A DNA stretch of 59,718 nt from NCBI GenBank assembly GCA_027031765.1, contig JALVPN010000217.1, forward strand, positions 1-59,718, read 5' to 3'. This document shows positions 26,193 to 34,296 of this stretch, piece after piece. The first letter of the stretch is position 1. Each line of letters begins with the position of its first letter. This DNA is from Promethearchaeota archaeon. GTDB lineage: Archaea; Asgardarchaeota; Thorarchaeia; Thorarchaeales; Thorarchaeaceae. Below the pieces are notes generated by a model. It ran no database searches. It was given only the letters and a program-made list of their open reading frames with translations, and had not been told where the DNA came from. The translations under genes and the position numbers were made by a program.

Positions 26193-27076
26193 GCTGACAG
26201 GACGACTGGCCCCTCTTCGGTGACGAAGACGGTGTGTTCGGCATGGCTGACGGGTCGGCCACTCTTCTCGACCTGCACAGGGAGCGCACGTATCAACTGG
26301 TTCCTGAGGAGGACACGTAGGGCCTCCACTATGTCGATATTGAGGTGTGTACGGATCCACCGGGACGCAAATGGGAACGGGCCGTACCTGTCCCGGAGGT
26401 GCGTGCGCAGCTTCTCAACAACACCTGACAGCTCAACATCCCGACCTGTGTTCTGGAACATGTACACGAGTCGCGAGTCGACGACCATGCCAGCACCGTT
26501 GGTAGCAAAGGGCTCGACCGCATAGCACTCGCCAACCTCTATGCGGTCAGAGGAACGCACCTTCACGTTTGGGACGCTCTTGTCGCAATGGAGGCGGAAC
26601 CGTTGTATCTTGTGACCCGACAAGTTGCGGATAGGACGGAGACCATAGGTCTTGATCACCCCCTCAATGCGGGAGCCCACCTCCCCCAGTTTGACCCCGG
26701 GGGTGAAGAGTGCAATGGTTTCGGACAGCGCATCTTCGACCGCCACCACAAAGGCCTCGAAACTCCCATCGATGTCAACTGTCTTTGCTGTATCGACAAT
26801 GTACCCGTCCACATGCACACCAATATCAATCTTGACAAGACCTGCATCCGGGAGCCGGGAGTGGTCGTCGGATGGCGATGTGTTGTGTGCAACCACATGG
26901 TCGACACCGACACAACACGGGAATGCGGGCTGCCCACCGTACTTGAGGACTAGCCGTTCGGCCAGTGTGCACACATCCAGCACACGCATGCCGGGGCTAA
27001 CCCTCGATGTCACTTCATCGAGCACTCTCGCTGCAATCTTGCCGGCCTTCACAAGGTTCGGATGTGGACTTGGCAT
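26189..27076 (-). CDS. map: Methionine aminopeptidase, type II (copy 1)
   Basis: It removes initiator methionine from new proteins. All five metal ligands of the pita-bread fold are visible: the aspartates of KIDIGVHVDGYIVDTAK, the histidine of SGHKIQ, and the glutamates of AVEPFATNG and AEHTVF. The substrate histidine is in VVAHNTSP. A type-II-like helical insertion lies between the last motifs. The start is an ATG; a TATA box (CTATATG, about 27103-27109, minus strand) lies about 27 bases upstream, suggesting a very short leader. A second, diverged copy lies at 41181-42095. Confidence 0.93.
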   Translation of the reverse strand: MPSPHPNLVKAGKIAARVLDEVTSRVSPGMRVLDVCTLAERLVLKYGGQPAFPCCVGVDHVVAHNTSPSDDHSRLPDAGLVKIDIGVHVDGYIVDTAKTVDIDGSFEAFVVAVEDALSETIALFTPGVKLGEVGSRIEGVIKTYGLRPIRNLSGHKIQRFRLHCDKSVPNVKVRSSDRIEVGECYAVEPFATNGAGMVVDSRLVYMFQNTGRDVELSGVVEKLRTHLRDRYGPFPFASRWIRTHLNIDIVEALRVLLRNQLIRALPVQVEKSGRPVSHAEHTVFVTEEGPVVLSA

Positions 27077-27343
27077 TGGGCGTCACAAGGGGCCGTAGAC
27101 AAGCCACATATAGACTGTATGATTTGCACGCCATGGTGGCCGATACCGGGGCGCACTGAGATAAGACCGCATTTCTGGATGGCGGCCGGGTCCATGTCAG
27201 AGAGCCAATGCTACGACGGGGTGGACGGAGGGGGGTGGACGGAGGACAAGGTTCAAAAGCAAACATCCCTGTTCGGCCAGAGCAGTAGTACGAATAGCCC
27301 AGTCCAGAGGCCGTTCGGCGAGGAACAGTGATGGTGTTCGATA

Positions 27344-28354
27344 ATGGCACATCGGAAGAAACATGCACCAAGACGCGGGAGCTTGGCGTACCTGCCGAGA
27401 GGACGCGCGTCAAAGTTTGTGCCCCGCATAAAGTCCTGGCCCGAACTCCCTGATGGCTCGGCTGCAAAACTACTTGGTTTCATCGGCTACAAGGCCGGCA
27501 TGACGCATGCTGTGATGACCATCCAACACAAGCACAGTCCGTTCAAGGGACAGGAAACAGTCATCCCCGTGACTGTCATCGACACGCCTCCAATCAGGCC
27601 GTTCTCAATCCGCGGCTACAGGGCGACCCCCTACGGACTGCGGCTGGCCACAGAGGTGCTGGCAAGGGAACTGTCCCCCGACCTCAAGCGGGCGATGCCC
27701 CTCCCGAAGCAGTACGACCATGACTCAAAGATGGAAACCTTCGAGGAGCAGTTGGACACGCTCAGCGAGATACGCATGCTCGTCCACACACAACCAAGAC
27801 TTGCGGCTGTGCCGAAGAAGAGGCCAGATGTTACAGAGTACAAGGTAGGGGCCTCCAGCGTACAGGAGGCTTTCGAGTACGCGAGAGAAATCCTTGGGAC
27901 AGATGTACGTGTTGCTGATGTCCTCCAAGAGGGGACACTGGTAGACACTATTGCTGTGACCAAGGGGCACGGGTTCCAAGGCCCTGTCAGACGGTGGGGC
28001 GTCAGGATACTCCAGCACAAGTCACGTAAGACAAAGAGGGGTGTCGGGTGCATCGGGCCGTGGACACCCACGAACATACGCTACACAGTCCCACGTGCAG
28101 GACAGACAGGGTTCCACACACGCACAAGCTTCAACAACGAGGTCTTGCGGATGGGTGAGCGAGGCGAAGAGATTACCCCTGCAGGTGGCTTCGTGAACTA
28201 TGGTGTGATAAGGGGAGACTATGTGTTGCTGTGGGGCTCTGTGCCGGGCCCTGTGAAGAGGCCAGTCCGGATGCGATACGCCATCCGCCCGCGACGCTCA
28301 CACCTTGGTACGGTGACGAATGTGACATACATCAGTACGGCGTCGAAGCAGTAG
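27344..28354 (+). CDS. rpl3: Large ribosomal subunit protein uL3
   Basis: A 336-residue archaeal-type uL3, which binds near the peptidyl transferase centre and starts large-subunit assembly. It has the N-terminal basic extension (HRKKHAPRRGSLAYLPRGRA) and the conserved KGHGFQGPVRRWG loop. It begins the uL3-uL4-uL23-uL2 operon. A TATA-like TTCAAAAGC is seen near 27252, and the divergent methionine aminopeptidase shares the spacer. The SPOUT methyltransferase often next to archaeal uL3 is instead at 40268. Confidence 0.97.
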   Translation: MAHRKKHAPRRGSLAYLPRGRASKFVPRIKSWPELPDGSAAKLLGFIGYKAGMTHAVMTIQHKHSPFKGQETVIPVTVIDTPPIRPFSIRGYRATPYGLRLATEVLARELSPDLKRAMPLPKQYDHDSKMETFEEQLDTLSEIRMLVHTQPRLAAVPKKRPDVTEYKVGASSVQEAFEYAREILGTDVRVADVLQEGTLVDTIAVTKGHGFQGPVRRWGVRILQHKSRKTKRGVGCIGPWTPTNIRYTVPRAGQTGFHTRTSFNNEVLRMGERGEEITPAGGFVNYGVIRGDYVLLWGSVPGPVKRPVRMRYAIRPRRSHLGTVTNVTYISTASKQ

Positions 28355-28371
28355 AGGAGGGCTGAAGGACA

Positions 28372-29160
28372 ATGACTAGAGTAAAGACCTACTCGCTCAA
28401 GGGCAAGGCAGGTAAGGAAGTGGAGTTACCACCACAGTTCGAGACCCCTTTCCGCCCAGATGTGATAAAGCGAGCTGTGCTGTCAATACAGTCGTACCGG
28501 CGCCAGCCACATGGTGTGGACGAGCTGGCAGGGAAGCGCACGACGGCAGAGAGCTGGCAGACGGGACACGGGCGGTCACGTGTACCCCGGGTCAAGGGTG
28601 CAGGGACGCGGGCTGCGAACTCGGGCGCGTTCGCACCAGGGACTGTTGGTGGTCGGGTCGCACACCCACCTGAAAGCCGCAAGGTGATTGTTGAGCGCAT
28701 CAACAAGAAGGAGAAGCGACTGGCAGTCCGCTCAGCAATTGCAGCCACTGCCGACCGCAGGATTGTTGCATCTAGAGGACACAGGATTGACGGCGTGCCC
28801 GAAATCCCACTGGTCGTATCTGACGACCTTGAAGGGCTGCAGACGACACGTGAGGTGAAGGAGTTCGCATTGCGACTCGGTCTGGACGAAGACCTCAGGC
28901 GCGCAGTCAGCGGCAGGAAAATCCGGGCTGGAAAAGGCAAGATGAGAGGACGCCGGCTCAAGACACCCAAGTCGTTCCTGATAGTGGTCGGCAGAGACCG
29001 CGGGGTCTTGAGGGCGGCTAGGAACATCCCCGGGGTCGATGTGTGCGAGGTGCACGGCCTCAACGCGGAGCTCCTAGCACCAGGGACGCATCCGGGACGG
29101 CTCGTAGTCTGGACGAGGTCGGCAATCGAACGCCTCGCCTCAGAGGGGCTGTTCATGTAG
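28372..29160 (+). CDS. rpl4: Large ribosomal subunit protein uL4
   Basis: A 262-residue protein lining the exit tunnel. Its long basic loop (TGHGRSRVPRVKGAGTRAAN, about residues 62-81) and the KAGKGKMRGRR-like segment RAGKGKMRGRRLK are characteristic. It starts 17 bases after uL3. A 265-codon open frame on the opposite strand is a shadow. Confidence 0.97.
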   Translation: MTRVKTYSLKGKAGKEVELPPQFETPFRPDVIKRAVLSIQSYRRQPHGVDELAGKRTTAESWQTGHGRSRVPRVKGAGTRAANSGAFAPGTVGGRVAHPPESRKVIVERINKKEKRLAVRSAIAATADRRIVASRGHRIDGVPEIPLVVSDDLEGLQTTREVKEFALRLGLDEDLRRAVSGRKIRAGKGKMRGRRLKTPKSFLIVVGRDRGVLRAARNIPGVDVCEVHGLNAELLAPGTHPGRLVVWTRSAIERLASEGLFM

Positions 29161-29173
29161 GAGGTGACAGGAA

Positions 29174-29437
29174 GTGAGAGACCCAAGCCAAGTCATAATC
29201 CGTCCAGTGGTCACCGAGGCCAGCCTCGATGCGGTGGAGAACGAGAACAAGCTCATCTTCTATGTTGACAGGCGTGCGAATAAACACACGATACGCTGGG
29301 CCGTAGAAACACTGTACGAGGTGGTAGTCGAAAAAGTGAACACCCTCATCATGCCAGATGGAAAGAAGAAAGCGCTCGTGAAGTTGAGCCCAGAGTACAG
29401 TGCTGCGGATGTTGCGACCCAGCTGGGAATATTCTAG
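29174..29437 (+). CDS. rpl23: Large ribosomal subunit protein uL23
   Basis: An 87-residue protein at the tunnel exit, where it contacts SRP and chaperones. Conserved are VTEASLDAVENENKLIFYVD and KVNTLIMPDGKKKALVKL. The start is a GTG following GGAGGTGACA. It is spaced 13 bases after uL4. Confidence 0.96.
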   Translation: MRDPSQVIIRPVVTEASLDAVENENKLIFYVDRRANKHTIRWAVETLYEVVVEKVNTLIMPDGKKKALVKLSPEYSAADVATQLGIF

Positions 29438-29447
29438 GGGTGGTCAG

Positions 29448-30167
29448 ATGGGAAGAAGAATCCTTGTCCAGAGAAAGGGACGCGGCACAGACCAGTGGCA
29501 GTCACCGGGCCACAAGAAGATTGCTCCCGTCCGACATCCCAAGTGGGCACCCGGGAAGACCTATGTCGGTCGGATCACTGCACTGTACCACGAGCCCGGA
29601 CGCGGCGCACCACTCGCAGAAGTGCAGTTCGAGGGGGAGAATAAGCCGCACTACATGATAGCCCCTGAGGGGGCCTATGTGGGCCAAGTGATTGAGTGTG
29701 GGGAGGACGCTGCGCTTGCTAGTGGCAACACTCTGATGTTGCAACACATCCCAGAGGGAACCCCGATATACAATATAGAGATTAAGCCAGGGGACGGCGG
29801 GAAGCTTGTGAGGTCTTCGGGCCTGGCGGGGACGCTGGTCTCAATAGACGCCACTAAGGCTATTGTCAGACTGCCGAGTCGACAACAGAAGGCCCTGAGC
29901 CCGAGGTGCAGGGCCACAATTGGAATTGTTGCGGGTGGCGGCAGGCCGGAAAAACCGTTCCTGAAGGCTGGCGCTGTGTTCCACCACGTGAGAGGCAGGG
30001 CCCGTAAGTGGCCGGTGGTCAGGGGCGCGGCTATGAACGCCTGCTCACATCCACACGGTGGAGGTGCACACCAGAGCCCAGGACGACCGACAACTGTGAG
30101 CAGACATGCACCGCCCGGCCGCAAAGTAGGTTCAATAGCAGCTAGGAGAACGGGGCGGCGGCGATAG
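29448..30167 (+). CDS. rpl2: Large ribosomal subunit protein uL2
   Basis: A 239-residue protein essential for subunit association and the peptidyl transferase centre. The key region VRGAAMNACSHPHGGGAH, with the conserved histidine, is present, as is the N-terminal QRKGRG. The ATG at 29448 comes ten bases after uL23. It is the last gene of the operon here: uS19, uL22 and uS3, which normally follow in archaea, are missing from the window. Confidence 0.97.
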   Translation: MGRRILVQRKGRGTDQWQSPGHKKIAPVRHPKWAPGKTYVGRITALYHEPGRGAPLAEVQFEGENKPHYMIAPEGAYVGQVIECGEDAALASGNTLMLQHIPEGTPIYNIEIKPGDGGKLVRSSGLAGTLVSIDATKAIVRLPSRQQKALSPRCRATIGIVAGGGRPEKPFLKAGAVFHHVRGRARKWPVVRGAAMNACSHPHGGGAHQSPGRPTTVSRHAPPGRKVGSIAARRTGRRR

Positions 30168-30377
30168 ACAGACCGCCAGGACCTGTGCTGACGACCGTGT
30201 GACCAACATGGTCGCAGCACAACCACCCCCACATTTACTTGGAATAACAGCCGGCCCTCCAATCAACATACTCCAGTGCAACCCTCGCCCCCGTCCATCG
30301 ATTGGACATGGGGGCGGCATCTCATTTTGGTACAGGCACGTAATACTCACACCAATAACTGGGCCGTCAGTGCGTGT

Positions 30378-30390
30378 ACTTGTGACAAGT
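30378..30390 (+). promoter_or_regulatory. Perfect 13-base palindrome immediately before the RHH gene (possible operator)
   Basis: ACTTGT-G-ACAAGT ends one base before the ATG of the ribbon-helix-helix gene. RHH proteins bind such symmetric sites as dimers of dimers, so autoregulation of the cdrS-like-ftsZ unit is plausible. The rest of 30168-30377 shows no gene. Confidence 0.45.
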
Positions 30391-30391
30391 C

Positions 30392-30553
30392 ATGCGTCTG
30401 ATTGCAGTACATATCCCGGAGCGGTATGAGGCAGACCTGCAGCGGCTTGTGGACATGAGCCAATACCCGAACCGTTCCGAGGTGATCCGGATTGCAATAC
30501 GCGACCTGCTGAAACGAGAGCTGTGGGGGCGGGTGCCCACAACAAGGCCATGA
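30392..30553 (+). CDS. Short ribbon-helix-helix (CdrS/CopG-like) regulator upstream of ftsZ
   Basis: A 53-residue protein read directly from the DNA. It has a beta strand MRLIAVHIPE and two helices (YEADLQRLVDMSQYPNRSEV and IRIAIRDLLKREL), the classic RHH fold. The NRSEVIRIAIRDLL segment is the CopG/CdrS signature. It lies 18 bases upstream of ftsZ. In haloarchaea the short RHH protein CdrS is encoded with ftsZ2 and regulates cell division, so an equivalent role is likely here (inference). A perfect palindrome lies one base before its start. Confidence 0.85.
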   Translation: MRLIAVHIPERYEADLQRLVDMSQYPNRSEVIRIAIRDLLKRELWGRVPTTRP

Positions 30554-30571
30554 CCGGAGGCGGACAACAAG

Positions 30572-31843
30572 ATGAGATCCTTGATTGATGCAGCGAGGGA
30601 ACACAGTAGGAGTGAGAGGACAGCAAACACACCACTCGACATGGGACAGGCAAGGATATTGGTTGTCGGCTGTGGTGGCGCGGGCAACAACACGGTCAAA
30701 CGACTGATGACCATTGGGATACAGGGGGCCGAGTGTATTGCAATCAACACGGACAAGCAACACCTCGCCGTGACAACTGCCCATAGGAAGCTGCTGATTG
30801 GTGAGAAGATAACGCGGGGACTGGGCGCAGGAGGATATCCCCATGTCGGTCAGGCAGCTGCCGAGGAGTCTGCCCACGAGCTCGCGGAGATGCTGAGAGA
30901 TGCCGACCTTGTGTTCATCGCCGCAGGGATGGGAGGCGGGACTGGTACTGGCAGCGCACCCGTAGTGGCGGAGATTGCCAAACAGAACGACGCCATTGTC
31001 GTAGGCGTGGTGACAATGCCGTTCAAATTGGAACGGACAAGGATTGACAAGGCGAAGGCAGGACTGGCGCGGCTGCAGGAGAATGCAGACACTGTTGTCG
31101 TCATTGACAACCAGCGCCTGATGGAACTAGTCCCAGACCTCCCCCTTGAGGAGGCATTTGGTGTTGCCGATGAGGTGCTGGCTGGAATGGTCAAGGGAAT
31201 CACCGAGACCATCACCATGCCAAGCCTAATCAACTTGGACTATGCCGATGTGAGGTCAATCATATGTAACGGTGGCGTAGCCCTTGTGGGACTGGGAGAG
31301 GCGTCAGGTGAGGGACGTGCCGAGGCCGCAATAAAGAATGCCCTCAACAGTCCACTACTTGATGTGGAGTGGAGCGGCGCTACGGGAGCCCTAATCCACA
31401 TCACCGGGGGGCCAGACATGTCCTTGGCTGAGGCCAATAGCGTGGGGATGATGGTGTCCGAGAGGATGTCATCGGACGCGAACGTGATATGGGGTGCGCG
31501 TGTTGAGCCCAGATTGACCGGGGTGCTCAGGGTGATGCTAATCCTGACCGGGGTAAAGAGCCCGCAACTACTGCCGCGTGCCCGGGAGGAACGACGGGGG
31601 GCCTCAACAAAGTACCGGCGGCTGGCTGAACTTGGTCTGCTCAGTGCAACGACGCAGACATCCCCAAAGATGGGGGGCTACGCGCCACTGGCACTCGGGA
31701 AGGTGCCGCAGGCCTCTCGTAGACCTGCGTGGGAAGACCGGCTGAAGCCGGCGGACAGACACATGACGCCCAGGGAAAGGGGGACGAGCGCGACGGATAG
31801 GAGCAGGTTGTTAGACGAACTCGGACTGCGGAAACTGTTCTAA
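30572..31843 (+). CDS. ftsZ: Cell division GTPase FtsZ
   Basis: A tubulin-fold GTPase of 423 residues that forms the division ring. The GTP-binding signature GMGGGTGTGSAP is exact, and VVGCGGAGNNTVKR and the T7 loop NLDYADVRSI are present. A variable linker with many charged residues (about 330-405) leads to a short conserved-looking tail LLDELGLRKLF, which may bind ring anchors as in other archaeal FtsZ proteins. It follows the RHH gene and probably shares its transcript. Confidence 0.96.
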   Translation: MRSLIDAAREHSRSERTANTPLDMGQARILVVGCGGAGNNTVKRLMTIGIQGAECIAINTDKQHLAVTTAHRKLLIGEKITRGLGAGGYPHVGQAAAEESAHELAEMLRDADLVFIAAGMGGGTGTGSAPVVAEIAKQNDAIVVGVVTMPFKLERTRIDKAKAGLARLQENADTVVVIDNQRLMELVPDLPLEEAFGVADEVLAGMVKGITETITMPSLINLDYADVRSIICNGGVALVGLGEASGEGRAEAAIKNALNSPLLDVEWSGATGALIHITGGPDMSLAEANSVGMMVSERMSSDANVIWGARVEPRLTGVLRVMLILTGVKSPQLLPRAREERRGASTKYRRLAELGLLSATTQTSPKMGGYAPLALGKVPQASRRPAWEDRLKPADRHMTPRERGTSATDRSRLLDELGLRKLF

Positions 31844-31946
31844 CACCAACGTAGATATGCGGGCACCACATGTAGTGTCGACTCGCGGGACACACGGGAG
31901 AGCCACCCAAGGCAAACACCGGACTGTAGTTAGCAGACGAAACGAG

Positions 31947-32381
31947 CTACTCCAGACCAATCTCTTCCTTCCACGCCTCGTAGACCTCACGCACACGTTC
32001 GGCGAGGGGGCCCGTACCATCTACACCATCGCGGGTGATGCGGATTTTATTGAGTACTACTATAATCTGCGTATCTGGGAAGTATGTGACACCACCTGGT
32101 GGGAACTGTTTCTCCAACTGTTTTGCCAGGCCCTCAAGACTGAGCTCCTTTTCGGCCAGCGAGAAGGACACTATTGAACGCCCGTAGAGGAACAGTTTTG
32201 GAATCCACTCGTCAGTGCCCTCTACAGTCACGTCTGCAAGTACAATGCTCAGAGACTGGGGGTCAATCCCACGGAGGGTGCCAGAGTATACCTTACCACC
32301 TGTGGTTTCAACCTTCACCGACGCCCCAACAATGGCAGCCATCTCCCGGTTGAAGGCACGCATCGCAGCAACTTCAGACAT
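31947..32381 (-). CDS. Sm-like protein with C-terminal domain (SmAP3-like)
   Basis: An RNA-binding Sm-fold protein of 144 residues. The Sm1 strand pattern (GASVKVETTGGKVYSGTLRG, then IDPQSLSIVLADV) is clear; Sm2 is present as PKLFLYGRSIVSF. Residues about 80-144 form an extra alpha/beta domain, as in archaeal SmAP3, which makes larger ring assemblies. Ordinary archaeal SmAP1 is only about 75 residues. It is divergent from the oxidoreductase genes; the ATG follows a GGTGATATC stretch. Confidence 0.82.
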   Translation of the reverse strand: MSEVAAMRAFNREMAAIVGASVKVETTGGKVYSGTLRGIDPQSLSIVLADVTVEGTDEWIPKLFLYGRSIVSFSLAEKELSLEGLAKQLEKQFPPGGVTYFPDTQIIVVLNKIRITRDGVDGTGPLAERVREVYEAWKEEIGLE

Positions 32382-32526
32382 CTGATATCACCTAGTACAT
32401 ATTCGCAGTCGTGGAGGCCTCACAGGCAGGTCTATTAAAAGTGATGCTGGTCGAGGCATCAGGGGTCTTGCCTCCGAAGTATCACATATATGACATCGCG
32501 ATAGGCACGACAGTGGCGGTAGTACA

Positions 32527-33354
32527 TTGACAGCAACAGAGGCACATTTTGCAGTGAAGTACCTCAGAGAGGAAGCACTGCCAACACCGTTCTGTCCGGG
32601 GTGTGGCAACGGAATAATAACCAATGCCTTTCTGAAGGCCGTACAAGACCTCGGGCACGAGGACCTGCACGGGTTCGCCTTTGTTTCTGGGATTGGCTGT
32701 GGTGCGTGGATACCATCCCCACACTTCAATGCCGACACCCTCCACACCACACATGGCCGGGCAATAGCCTTTGCTACGGGACTCAAGATGGCGAGGCCAG
32801 AACTCAACGTCGTCGTGATAAGCGGGGACGGTGACCTTGCAGCAATAGGTGGCAACCACCTCATTCACGCTGCAAGACGGAACATCGACCTTACAGTCAT
32901 CTGCAGTAACAACTACATCTACGGGATGACCGGTGGGCAGGTGGGCCCGACGACCTTCACCGGCGACCGCACATCGACCACCCCATATGGCAACCCAGAA
33001 CGGCCATTTGACCTTGCGCGGCTGGTGGCAGCAGCTGGTGCCAACTATGTGGCCCGATGGACGACTGCTCACCCAGTCCAGATGGCACGGGCAATTCGTG
33101 TCGCACTCGAACGCAAGGGCTTCTCATTCATAGAGGTGCTGTCACAGTGCCCAACAGCATATGGACGACGTTCCAGACGTGGCGATGCCATCAGACTGAT
33201 GGGCTGGTTCAAGACGCTCAGGGTCAGGAAACCGGACGAGCCAATCCACTACCAGACACCAACAGCGGAAACACTGGACCTTGGAGTGTTTGCGGACAGG
33301 AATGAGAAGACCTTCAGCGAGTCGCTCGCAGAGATTGCTGCAGCGAGGAGGTGA
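32527..33354 (+). CDS. korB: 2-oxoacid:ferredoxin oxidoreductase, beta subunit
   Basis: The thiamine-pyrophosphate-binding subunit, likely of 2-oxoglutarate (or a related) ferredoxin oxidoreductase, which makes acyl-CoA, CO2 and reduced ferredoxin. TPP and cluster motifs are intact: CPGCGNGI near residue 23, GIGCGAW, ISGDGDLAAIGGNHL and CSNNYIYGMTGGQ. The start is a TTG with a TATA box (CATATATG) about 40 bases upstream. The gamma subunit follows with a GTGA-type junction, but the alpha subunit and ferredoxin subunit are not in the window. Confidence 0.92.
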   Translation: MTATEAHFAVKYLREEALPTPFCPGCGNGIITNAFLKAVQDLGHEDLHGFAFVSGIGCGAWIPSPHFNADTLHTTHGRAIAFATGLKMARPELNVVVISGDGDLAAIGGNHLIHAARRNIDLTVICSNNYIYGMTGGQVGPTTFTGDRTSTTPYGNPERPFDLARLVAAAGANYVARWTTAHPVQMARAIRVALERKGFSFIEVLSQCPTAYGRRSRRGDAIRLMGWFKTLRVRKPDEPIHYQTPTAETLDLGVFADRNEKTFSESLAEIAAARR

Positions 33355-33359
33355 CAGCG

Positions 33360-33887
33360 GTGAGGGTTGAGATCCGGATAGCGGGGACAGGTGGGATGGG
33401 GGTCGTGCTCGCGGGAGTGATTGTAGGTCATGCAGCCGTTGTATACGCTGGGCTTGATGCTGTGCAGACCCAGAGCTATGGGTCTGAGGCCCGGGGGACT
33501 GCAGCAAAGAGCGAGGTCATAATCAGCGACCGGCCAATCAGGTACCCGAAGGTCAGGAGATCAGACTATCTCATTGCGATGAGCCAAAAGGCACTTGATA
33601 CCTACATCGAGGGGGCAGCACCCAAGAGCAACGTGATCATAGACGCCGACCTGGTCGACGGGACTGGGCTCGACGACATGTACACAGTCATAAGAGTCCC
33701 AGCAATGAGGACTGCTGAGGAGCTCGGGAAGAGCATGGTCGCAAACATGGTCATGCTTGGGGCGCTGGCCAAGAAGATAGATGTACTCGGGACGGAGGCT
33801 CTCAAGAAGGGGGTTGCAGACCTTGTGCCCCCCGAAACGGTGGAACTGAACTTGCGGGCACTGCGGGCCGGTGCGGGTCTTGTCTAG
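33360..33887 (+). CDS. korC: 2-oxoacid:ferredoxin oxidoreductase, gamma subunit
   Basis: The 175-residue gamma subunit with the Rossmann-like IRIAGTGGMGVVLAGVIVG start and the conserved QTQSYGSEARGTAAKSEVI segment. The frame opens at 33351 overlapping the korB stop, but GGAGGTGA five bases before the GTG at 33360 makes that the likely start. It completes a beta-gamma pair. Its end overlaps the convergent MoaD-like gene by four bases. Confidence 0.9.
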   Translation: MRVEIRIAGTGGMGVVLAGVIVGHAAVVYAGLDAVQTQSYGSEARGTAAKSEVIISDRPIRYPKVRRSDYLIAMSQKALDTYIEGAAPKSNVIIDADLVDGTGLDDMYTVIRVPAMRTAEELGKSMVANMVMLGALAKKIDVLGTEALKKGVADLVPPETVELNLRALRAGAGLV

Positions 33888-34159
33888 CCACCGTGGATCA
33901 GTGGGAGGACGACTATCACATCGTCATTGGACACGAGAGTATCAAGACCATCCAAGAGTGCTATGTCAGTGTCATTACGCATGACCAGTGCATCACGTTC
34001 GATGTCGTCCGGGTGTGACCACACTGAGGCCAGCTGTGGCACCGAACGCAACAGTTCATGGAAGACCTCCCTTACGGACACTTGACCATCGGTCTGTACA
34101 ACAAACTCGGTTGTACCGCCATCTGGAGAGATGGGGCCACGGAAACGGATGCACACCAT
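33884..34159 (-). CDS. MoaD/ThiS/SAMP-like ubiquitin-fold protein
   Basis: A 91-residue beta-grasp protein ending in the diglycine LPLIHGG, the mark of sulfur carriers and small archaeal modifier proteins. Such proteins are adenylated and thiocarboxylated by an E1-like enzyme, then serve molybdopterin synthesis, tRNA 2-thiolation or protein conjugation. The inner part (VREVFHELLRSVPQL and VSNDDVIVVLPL) fits the fold. A TATA box (CTTTATC, about 34194-34200, minus strand) lies about 38 bases before the ATG. A link with the NcsA-type thiolase at 49519 is plausible (inference). Confidence 0.85.
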   Translation of the reverse strand: MVCIRFRGPISPDGGTTEFVVQTDGQVSVREVFHELLRSVPQLASVWSHPDDIERDALVMRNDTDIALLDGLDTLVSNDDVIVVLPLIHGG

Positions 34160-34296
34160 ACTGGACGACCCGGTGCGACACAGCCGGGCACCCAGATAAA
34201 GGGCGCGCTCTAGTAGCCCGAGGACACCATTGGAGCAGGGGGCAAGTCAATGGCATCAGGGAAGGACAGTCATGCCTGAGGGGTCGCCTGACAGGG

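Noticed and set aside
28389-29186. 265-codon open frame opposite uL4
   Set aside because: It is antisense to a complete ribosomal protein gene; the open frame follows from the GC-rich codon pattern.
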